Source: Clostridiales bacterium
GTDB lineage: Bacteria; Bacillota; Clostridia; Oscillospirales; CAG-272
Reading direction: 5' to 3'
Assembly: GCA_016282315.1 (NCBI GenBank)
Contig: JAEEKG010000078.1
Span: 1 to 39,289, forward strand
DNA length: 39,289 bases
The position numbers and the translations under genes were made by a program. Under the pieces are notes generated by a model. That model was not told the origin of the DNA, ran no database searches, and saw only the letters and a list, made by a program, of their open reading frames with translations. Shown piece by piece: positions 33,256 through 39,289 of this stretch. Every line of letters begins with the position of its first letter. Position 1 is the stretch's first letter.

Positions 33256-34815
33256 TCAATAGTTGTCATCTATAGCCAAAATGTCATTTCTGAAGTTTTC
33301 AATATTTGTTGTAGATGACTTAGCAAATTTAGTAGCTGCTTGTGTGTAGTTGTTTTTCTTGTTTGAAATGATAGTGCTTACATATCCGTCCATGTCTGTG
33401 CTGATTTTTGTAATATAACCAGGATCATAAACACGGCTGTCGAGAATGATATCAATCATCTCAGCTGATTCTTCATCACTTGAATATGTGTACTTAACAG
33501 TATTAACAAATGCAGGTCTTACTATCATTGATGAATGATATGCAAATAATGTGAGGAAGTCTGACAAAACAGACATGTCTGAATATGCCACAGGCGCAAG
33601 CATTATGTACATCTGATCGTTGACATAGCAATAATATCTTTCCTGATTCTCATCAAACAATGGCTGTGGCAAAACACCTACTCTGAGGCTTTCAGCTCCG
33701 GACATTCTTCTCAAAACGTCCATAACTTCACCTGCAAACAATGTTGTTCCGTTTTGAACTGCCTTCTGTACGTTAGTATATCCGCCTGAAATGTATCCAG
33801 GTGTATTACATACTGCGATAAGTTTGTCCATTACATCAACTGCGCTTGGCTGGTTAGTCAATGCAGATATATATGAACCATCTGTCGTACTATCTGTTTT
33901 TGTTACATATCTGAGTCCTGCTGCAAAATACAATCCTCTGTCGTTATGAGCAGTTGTCATAATTCCGACTATATCTGCATCAGATTCTTCAGAAAACGTA
34001 TATTCTGAGTCACCATTTGCATCATATTTAACTTTTTCAATGAAATCCATCATTGCATCCATGGTCCATTTTCTGTCTTTGACCATTTGATAAATATCTA
34101 CATCTGAGAACTTAGATTCATAAACAGCTTTGTTAAAGAACATTATCCATGTTGCACTCATGGAGTGAACAGCGAAATCGCCTATAATTGAGTACAATCT
34201 GCCATCCGTACTTGTGTCAGCTATATAGTTTTGATCCCACCAAGGCTGAGACCAATCTACGTCCAACTTGAGCAAATTGTAGAAATTGCCGCTCTTTGCC
34301 TGGCTGTTGGTAGCTGTACTTGTGCAAGTGCCTAGAATATATCTTCCATCTCCTGATGCAATGGATGCGTTAAAGCCATTAGCCCATCCTCCATTGTCAA
34401 TCTCAATTTTGCAGTTATACAATTTCTGAATGATATCATTTCTATCATATACTGCATCATTGATAGCATCGTTTGTTAGGCTTTCTACCCAGAAATCTGC
34501 TGCGTTTGCCCAGTCTGGATCATCACGAGGATCTGTAGCAATGAGGAATGTTTTTCCACCGAAATCTACATCTTCGAAGCCCGACATTTTCTCACGCCCT
34601 GTGAGTTCTGTTTCAGTTGACTCTTCTTCGGTTGTTTCTTCTGTTGCCTGCTGAGTTGTTGTATTATCCGCACTTGTGACATCTTCATGTGTAGTTGTTT
34701 CTTTATCACTGCTTGCAGTAGTTGTGGTCGAAGGCTTTTCGCCACATGATGCCGCAAACATAACAACGGATATTAGCATCAACAAAGCGAGCAAAATTGA
34801 AAATCGCTTTGACAT
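33256..34815 (-). CDS. Solute-binding-type lipoprotein, paralog C
   Basis: Lipoprotein of 519 residues: signal peptide, lipobox AASC (C24), Thr/Ser/Glu linker to about residue 70, then LTGREKMSGFEDVDFGG. It is clearly closest to paralog D, sharing long identical stretches in the C-terminal half around GGYTNVQKAVQNGTTLF and the DVLRRM segment that follows. Body landmarks are WVESLTNDAINDAVYDRND, LLKLDVDWSQPWWDQNY and IYQMVKDRKWTMDAMMDF. It ends IDDNY. The start is supported by GGGAG seven bases upstream; the gap to D is 33 bases. Predicted to bind an extracellular solute, probably a sugar oligomer, but no ligand can be named. Confidence 0.82.
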   Translation of the reverse strand: MSKRFSILLALLMLISVVMFAASCGEKPSTTTTASSDKETTTHEDVTSADNTTTQQATEETTEEESTETELTGREKMSGFEDVDFGGKTFLIATDPRDDPDWANAADFWVESLTNDAINDAVYDRNDIIQKLYNCKIEIDNGGWANGFNASIASGDGRYILGTCTSTATNSQAKSGNFYNLLKLDVDWSQPWWDQNYIADTSTDGRLYSIIGDFAVHSMSATWIMFFNKAVYESKFSDVDIYQMVKDRKWTMDAMMDFIEKVKYDANGDSEYTFSEESDADIVGIMTTAHNDRGLYFAAGLRYVTKTDSTTDGSYISALTNQPSAVDVMDKLIAVCNTPGYISGGYTNVQKAVQNGTTLFAGEVMDVLRRMSGAESLRVGVLPQPLFDENQERYYCYVNDQMYIMLAPVAYSDMSVLSDFLTLFAYHSSMIVRPAFVNTVKYTYSSDEESAEMIDIILDSRVYDPGYITKISTDMDGYVSTIISNKKNNYTQAATKFAKSSTTNIENFRNDILAIDDNY

Positions 34816-34848
34816 TTTAACTCTCCCTTTCTGATTTTTTATTTGATA

Positions 34849-36396
34849 TTAATAATTATCGTCAACAGCCATCAGCGCACTTCTGTATTCATCAATCTTT
34901 GCAGTAGCAGCTGTTGAAAATTTATTTGCCGCATTAACATATTGATTTTTTCTATTTGAAATCATTGAACTGATATATCCATCCATATCAGTTGAGAATG
35001 AATTAATGTAGCCTACATCATATACACGGCTATTAAGTATGATGTCAACCATTTCAGCTGAATCTTCATCACTTGCATATGTGTACTTATATGTGTTTAC
35101 GAATGCAGTACGAACCAGTTTGCTTGAATGGTATGCAAACAATGTTAAGAAGTCAGACAATATTGACATATCTGAGAACGAAGTGGGTATTACCAAAATG
35201 GATGCCTGGTTGTTTACATAACAATGGTAATCTGTTTGTGTTTCATCAAACAATGGTTGTGGAAGAACACCGACTCTAAGGCTATCAGCTCCGGCCATTC
35301 TTCTCAAAACGTCCATAACTTCCCCAGCAAACAGAGTTGTTCCGTTCTGAACAGCCTTTTGTACATTAGTGTATCCACCTGAAATGTATCCCGGCATGTT
35401 GCAAACCTGGATGAGTTTGTCTATTACATCAACAGCATTTGGCTGATTTGTCAATGCAGTGACAAATGATCCGTCAGTTGTCTGTTCGGTCTTAGTAACA
35501 TATCTAAGCCCTGATGCAAAATACAGTCCTCTGTCATTGTGAGCTGTTGTCATCATTCCGATGGTATCAGCGTCAGCGCCTTCGGTGAATGTGTATTCTG
35601 AGTCACCGTTTGCGTCATTTTTGATTTTGTCTATAAAATCTGCCATAGCATCAATTGTCCATTGACGATTTCTTACCATTTCATAAATGTCTATGTCAGA
35701 AAACTTGGATTCATAAACATCCTTGTTGTAGAACATAATCCATGTAGCGCTCATTGTGTGGATTGAGAAATCTCCAACTACACCAAACAACTTGCCATCT
35801 GTACTTGAGTCGTTGATATAGTTTTGATCCCACCAAGACTGAGACCAATCAACGTCCAACTTGAGCAGATTATAGTAATTGCCGCTCTTTGCTACTCCGT
35901 TAATTCCGTAACAAGCTGTTGAACCTGCGATGTATCTTCCGTCTCCGGATGCTACAGATGCGTTAAATCCGTTGTTCCATCCGCCATCATCAACTTCAAT
36001 TTTGCAGTTGTAAAGCTTACTCATGACATCATTTCTGTCATATACTGCATCGTTAATGGCATCATTTGTAATGCTTTCTACCCAGAACTCTGATGCATTT
36101 GCCCAATCTTGATCATCGTATGCATATGATGCAATCAAGAATGTCATGCCGCCGAAATCTACATCTTCGTGATCCGGCATTTTTTCATAACCTGTGAGTT
36201 CTGCTATTTCCGTGGTCTGTTCTTCTGTTTCAGTAACTGTTTCAGTTTCTGTTTGTTCTTCTGTTGTTACCACATCAGTTTTCTTATCTGTAGCTGTGGT
36301 TTCAGTCTTCTTGTCTGGATTACAGGAAACCGCAAACAACAAAACAGCAAATACCATCATTACTGATATAACCAATGAAATTATTCTCTTTGTCAT
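34849..36396 (-). CDS. Solute-binding-type lipoprotein, paralog D
   Basis: First gene of the three-lipoprotein transcript, 515 residues. Lipobox AVSC (C25), a Thr/Glu/Val-rich linker to about residue 66, and the entry motif LTGYEKMPDHEDVDFGG (Tyr in place of Arg at the fourth position compared with A-C). The body contains WVESITNDAINDAVYDRND, LYNCKIEVDDGGW, LLKLDVDWSQSWWDQNY, WIMFYNKDVYESKFSDIDIY and IDAMADFIDKIK. It ends VDDNY. GGGG lies seven bases before the ATG. It has its own promoter and a palindrome in the leader. It lies downstream of the rhamnosidase gene with no visible terminator between, so read-through from GH78 is also possible. Confidence 0.82.
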   Translation of the reverse strand: MTKRIISLVISVMMVFAVLLFAVSCNPDKKTETTATDKKTDVVTTEEQTETETVTETEEQTTEIAELTGYEKMPDHEDVDFGGMTFLIASYAYDDQDWANASEFWVESITNDAINDAVYDRNDVMSKLYNCKIEVDDGGWNNGFNASVASGDGRYIAGSTACYGINGVAKSGNYYNLLKLDVDWSQSWWDQNYINDSSTDGKLFGVVGDFSIHTMSATWIMFYNKDVYESKFSDIDIYEMVRNRQWTIDAMADFIDKIKNDANGDSEYTFTEGADADTIGMMTTAHNDRGLYFASGLRYVTKTEQTTDGSFVTALTNQPNAVDVIDKLIQVCNMPGYISGGYTNVQKAVQNGTTLFAGEVMDVLRRMAGADSLRVGVLPQPLFDETQTDYHCYVNNQASILVIPTSFSDMSILSDFLTLFAYHSSKLVRTAFVNTYKYTYASDEDSAEMVDIILNSRVYDVGYINSFSTDMDGYISSMISNRKNQYVNAANKFSTAATAKIDEYRSALMAVDDNY

Positions 36397-36407
36397 AATA
36401 ATACCCC

Positions 36408-36422
36408 ATATCTTAAAGATAT
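36408..36422. promoter_or_regulatory. Leader palindrome before the D-C-B lipoprotein operon
   Basis: ATATCTT-A-AAGATAT is a perfect 7+1+7 palindrome between the predicted transcription start (about 36425) and the GGGG ribosome binding site (36404-36407). Its position suits a repressor operator, but AT-rich palindromes of this length can arise by chance. Confidence 0.4.
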
Positions 36423-36431
36423 CTATATATT

Positions 36432-36460
36432 ATTTTACTAAAGTAAAAGTACACCTTCAA
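36432..36460 (-). promoter_or_regulatory. Promoter of the D-C-B lipoprotein operon
   Basis: Minus-strand TTGAAG (36460-36455), 17 bases, TAAAAT (36437-36432), in the 93-base gap between the GH78 stop and the paralog D start. Confidence 0.65.
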
Positions 36461-36489
36461 TAACACTTTTTTCTTATTTTAAGTACATA

Positions 36490-38661
36490 TTAGACAAAAA
36501 TTTCATTAATTCCTTTTGCAAGTTGCTGATTTTTGCCTTTATATACCAATGTTGCACAGACTCCTTCCGGAATTATGCATACAATTTGTTTGTCATCAGC
36601 TTTGACCGAAATCGATTTTCCGCCTCCGATATTCATCGAACAATCAATTCTTTGAACTTTAGAAGATAGCTTAGGAGAAATGACAACTTGTTTATATCCG
36701 ACGCTTCCTTCTACCTGTTTTATACCGGCCAAGGCATCAAAGAAATGTTTGATGAAAGCTCCGTATGCGTGATGATTCTGTGAATATACTCCGTCAAATC
36801 TTTCCCACAAAGTAGTGGCTCCGCTTTCAATCATTTTTTTAAATGTTCTTTCAAGAAGAGACACTATTTCATCTGTTTTTCCTGCGTCAATAAATTGGCC
36901 TACAAGTCTTTCGGTAGCAAAGAATCCAGTGTCGAGTATTTCTCTGTTAGAATAATCTGAAATGAGGTTTGACAGAGCCCTTCCGTCATTATCTAAGCCG
37001 CACCAGACAGCAAATGCATTAGCACCTTGTGCGTCATCAGCCCAACTGCCTGTTTTGTCATTGTAATACTCTTTTCTTATAGCCTTTTCTGCTTCTTCTT
37101 TCAGAGCAGAATAGTATTTTTCATCTTCAAAATTGCCTGTCAGCTTGCATATTTTCATCATGCTCTTCAAAGAATCAATAAAATAGCAAGTGTTAACGAA
37201 AACTGCTGGAATAGCCATATTCCCAACTGCATCCCAGTCACCCAAAAAGCACCATTTTACAATGTTTTCAGGAGCCGATTCTTCTCTTACAATCAAACCG
37301 TTTTCACGCCTTGTTTCAAGGTATTCGATCCAATGTTTCATCTTTGGATAGTACTTGTCTAGAACGCTCTTATCTCCGAAGAATTTATAGTACTCGTACG
37401 GAACAATAATTGCTGCACAGCCGAATGCTCCGGGACCTCCGCCGCCGCCCATCAAAGGTGATGTATGTGGTATATGACCGGACTTTTTGTCCTGTGATTC
37501 GAATATGTCATCCATCCATTTCAAGTACAATGATTGAGTTTCCAAACACATCAATGCCGAAACAAATGTTCCCTGTCCGTCACCGGTATATCCAAGTCTT
37601 TCTCTGTGAGGACAATCTGAAGGAATACATCCGTGATAATTGCCCATTTGTGCTCTTAAATATGCATCATATAACCAATTCAATGTATTATTATCTGTTT
37701 TGAATCTGGATGCTACCGAAATGTCCGTTCTGATTACTTCAACTTCAATTGCTGTTATGTCGCCTACAACTTCTATGTACCTGAATCCGTGCCATACAAA
37801 TTTGGGCTCGAACCACTCATAATGGCCATTGCAAATGAATTCATCACACTGCCATTGCTTTGAGCCATCGGACATGTTCCAGTTGGCACCTGTTGAGTTG
37901 TAATCCAGTGTTTTGTCTTTGTTTATAACTTCACTGAATTTCAGTGACACTTTTGTGCCTTCTGGACCGCCTGCTAGAACCCTGGCAACTCCCGTAATAT
38001 TTTCATGACAATCGTAGATTTTTATCGAGCCGTTTTGCCTAACTAAATCCGGAGTAATCCTGTATATTATTTTATCTGTAGGACACGTCTGCAAAACCAT
38101 ATTTGTTTCAAATGACTCAACAATACTTACGTTTTTAGGTTCATCATCGTGATATCTTGAATCAATTACTTCGCCTTTATATAGGTTACTGAAGCGAATT
38201 TTTGAATTTGTATATGTTTCGGTTCCGTCAGAATAAATGTAGCTAGTACCACTGTTGCTTGTGAGTTCTATCTCATATCTTGCCATTGTGATTTTGCTGA
38301 AACTGACATTGCCTTCACCTTTTCCAAGTGACTGAACAAAGAATCCGGGCCCAAGATATATTTCCATCAAGTTATGTCCGTCTTTTAAGTACTGTGTAAT
38401 GTCATACTTGAGATAGAATGTCTTGTATTCCATGTCATGATCAAGTGGAAATTTAAAGCTCATAGTATCTCTTTTACAATAATTCGTAAAAGCGGGGGTA
38501 AATTTATCTTCACTTACCTTTTTACCATTAAGAAAGAGTTCAAAATATCCAAGACCTGTTATTTCAATAACAGCCTTTTCCGTGTTACTGGATTCAAATG
38601 ATCTTTTGATTTTCGGGACAGAAGTTTCAGTTCCGCAGGTAATCCATTTTGATTTTTCCAT
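36490..38661 (-). CDS. Glycoside hydrolase family 78 alpha-L-rhamnosidase
   Basis: Predicted to release terminal alpha-L-rhamnose, for example from pectin (rhamnogalacturonan) or plant glycosides. It has 723 residues and no signal peptide, so it probably acts on imported oligosaccharides. The N-terminal sandwich domain shows ITGLGYFELFLNGKKV and a Y-x-K-R-D loop. The alpha/alpha barrel holds the acidic catalytic block PSDCPHRERLGYTGDGQ, followed by LYLKWMDDI. The family's second conserved glutamate region is TTLWERFDG followed by NHHAYGAF. A C-terminal beta domain ends with GINEIFV. It is the only rhamnose gene in the window, with no rhaABD nearby, and it stands immediately upstream of the lipoprotein operon. 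Confidence 0.92.
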   Translation of the reverse strand: MEKSKWITCGTETSVPKIKRSFESSNTEKAVIEITGLGYFELFLNGKKVSEDKFTPAFTNYCKRDTMSFKFPLDHDMEYKTFYLKYDITQYLKDGHNLMEIYLGPGFFVQSLGKGEGNVSFSKITMARYEIELTSNSGTSYIYSDGTETYTNSKIRFSNLYKGEVIDSRYHDDEPKNVSIVESFETNMVLQTCPTDKIIYRITPDLVRQNGSIKIYDCHENITGVARVLAGGPEGTKVSLKFSEVINKDKTLDYNSTGANWNMSDGSKQWQCDEFICNGHYEWFEPKFVWHGFRYIEVVGDITAIEVEVIRTDISVASRFKTDNNTLNWLYDAYLRAQMGNYHGCIPSDCPHRERLGYTGDGQGTFVSALMCLETQSLYLKWMDDIFESQDKKSGHIPHTSPLMGGGGGPGAFGCAAIIVPYEYYKFFGDKSVLDKYYPKMKHWIEYLETRRENGLIVREESAPENIVKWCFLGDWDAVGNMAIPAVFVNTCYFIDSLKSMMKICKLTGNFEDEKYYSALKEEAEKAIRKEYYNDKTGSWADDAQGANAFAVWCGLDNDGRALSNLISDYSNREILDTGFFATERLVGQFIDAGKTDEIVSLLERTFKKMIESGATTLWERFDGVYSQNHHAYGAFIKHFFDALAGIKQVEGSVGYKQVVISPKLSSKVQRIDCSMNIGGGKSISVKADDKQIVCIIPEGVCATLVYKGKNQQLAKGINEIFV

Positions 38662-38704
38662 GAGTCTAGCCTTTCACTGTAATGCTTTGTTTTTCTTCAA
38701 CAAT

Positions 38705-38751
38705 ATTATATAACTCAAACTCGGTGTATGCCACAAAAATGTTGTAACATT
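38705..38751 (-). promoter_or_regulatory. Probable GH78 promoter region with upstream palindrome
   Basis: A perfect -10 box TATAAT lies at 38710-38705 on the minus strand, but no good -35 sits at 16-18 bases; TTGTGG at 38736-38731 is 20 bases away. Just upstream is the palindrome AATGTT-GT-AACATT (38738-38751). A strong -10, a poor -35 and a nearby palindrome suggest an activator-dependent promoter. This is an inference. Confidence 0.45.
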
Positions 38752-38756
38752 AATAC

Positions 38757-38779
38757 AAAAACGGCGGTTGTCCGCCGTT
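38757..38779 (-). terminator. Terminator of the right-edge gene
   Basis: AACGGCGG (38760-38767) and CCGCCGTT (38772-38779) with loop TTGT form a GC-rich stem. On the minus strand it runs into TTTTTGT, and the stem touches the stop codon of the gene it ends. Confidence 0.88.
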
Positions 38780-39289
38780 CAGGTTTTTTTGTTTTTTGAT
38801 TTTTTGTTTTTTCTCTCTTTTAATCTGTTTTTGTTTTCCAGTATTTTCTGGTCTATCAACGAGCTGACTTCTTCCATAAGTGTTTCTGTATCAGGATTTT
38901 TGCCTGCTATTTGCACCATATGATTATACAGTTCAATTTCTTTGTAATAGTGCTCCAATTCGCTCAATGTATTCAGGTGATAGTGGATGGGCAAATAGAA
39001 TTCCCGATTATCCAATACGGCAAATGCATATTCACGCCACAAATACAGCAAACTGTAGCTTTTCACATCGAAAGGACATGTAATTAGAGAAAACACCAGT
39101 CTCTTGTATCTGTTGTAATCTGTATACATCAGAGAAATCTCTTTGAACAAATCATATGCTATTTTTAGATTCTGGTGCTTAATCAGATCAGAATCATTCA
39201 AATTGTTCCATGTCGACAGCATCAGATCCAAATCGATATCGGAGTCGAGGAATTCTTTCGGAAACGGAATGGAAATTGTCAAAGATATG
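38779..39289 (-). CDS. Unrecognised protein, 5' end beyond the window
   Basis: The reading frame is open to the edge of the window. A TTG at 39282 exists but has no visible ribosome binding site, so the true start is probably outside. About 170 residues are seen. The sequence is mostly helical and rich in Leu, Tyr and Asp/Glu (YLWREYAFAVLDNREFYLP, then LSELEHYYKEIELYNHM), and it ends in a strongly basic tail (RKNKKSKNKKT), which may bind nucleic acid or be disordered. It has no signal peptide, Cys motif or catalytic motif that I recognise. It ends at a strong terminator, so it is not part of the GH78 operon. I do not assign a function. Confidence 0.6.
   Translation of the reverse strand, partial: ISLTISIPFPKEFLDSDIDLDLMLSTWNNLNDSDLIKHQNLKIAYDLFKEISLMYTDYNRYKRLVFSLITCPFDVKSYSLLYLWREYAFAVLDNREFYLPIHYHLNTLSELEHYYKEIELYNHMVQIAGKNPDTETLMEEVSSLIDQKILENKNRLKERKNKKSKNKKT

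Noticed and set aside
30062-36366. Long reading frames antisense or out of frame to the threonine-rich linkers
   Set aside because: They are produced by the low-complexity ACA/GAA repeats and have no ribosome binding sites or family features.
30010-36396. Mobile element or phage origin for the repeated lipoprotein genes
   Set aside because: No transposase, integrase, terminal repeats or target duplications; the repeats are whole paralogous genes with their own start signals.
1-39289. CRISPR arrays, rRNA and tRNA genes
   Set aside because: No regularly spaced direct repeats and no recognisable RNA gene were found on either strand by eye.

Overview
The window looks like a piece of chromosome from a low-GC, Gram-positive anaerobe of the class Clostridia, probably a gut or rumen plant-polysaccharide user. 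This is inferred, not searched. The grounds are AT-rich sequence with strong GGAGG-type ribosome binding sites and near-consensus TTGACA-17-TATAAT promoters, a DnaD/DnaI helicase-loading pair, formate-tetrahydrofolate ligase, BirA/BioY control, a split transketolase, and a run of glycoside hydrolases (GH20, GH31, GH3, GH78) with carbohydrate-binding-type lipoproteins. No rRNA, tRNA, insertion sequence, CRISPR array or prophage was seen, and no stretch above 300 bases lacks a gene.

Layout. Positions 1-506 (minus) hold an XRE repressor and the first codons of a HipA/CtkA-like partner, with an operator palindrome exactly inside the promoter spacer. Positions 546-6940 (minus) are a housekeeping run read as uxaC, mrp, a phosphatase-RimI fusion, tsaD, dnaD, dnaI. 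The 192-base gap between tsaD and dnaD is packed with DnaA-box-like TTTTCCACA repeats. Positions 6949-13932 (minus) form one apparent operon: split transketolase, a glycosyltransferase-CsaB fusion, mnmA and a GH20 enzyme. Positions 14040-17098 (minus) hold a Crp/Fnr-type regulator and a complete NitT/TauT-like ABC transporter with a putative operator at the transcription start. Positions 17120-21806 (plus) are asnS, an aspartate aminotransferase, ddl and coaW, closed by a bidirectional terminator. Positions 21839-25104 hold birA and bioY, divergent around a perfect BirA operator, and fhs, whose 3' end overlaps bioY tail to tail by 30 bases.

Positions 25120-38778 are a carbohydrate locus. GH31 (minus) and a domain-permuted GH3 (plus) diverge from back-to-back strong promoters. 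Next come four paralogous lipoproteins of the extracellular solute-binding type (one plus, three minus, meeting at a double terminator), and then a GH78 alpha-L-rhamnosidase. No permease or transport ATPase accompanies them. The right edge carries an unrecognised gene running off the window.

The best candidates for something new are the DnaA-box-like cluster in front of dnaD-dnaI, the fusion of a YwlE-type (putative protein-arginine) phosphatase to a RimI acetyltransferase beside tsaD, and the transporter-less array of four threonine-rich lipoproteins among glycosidases.
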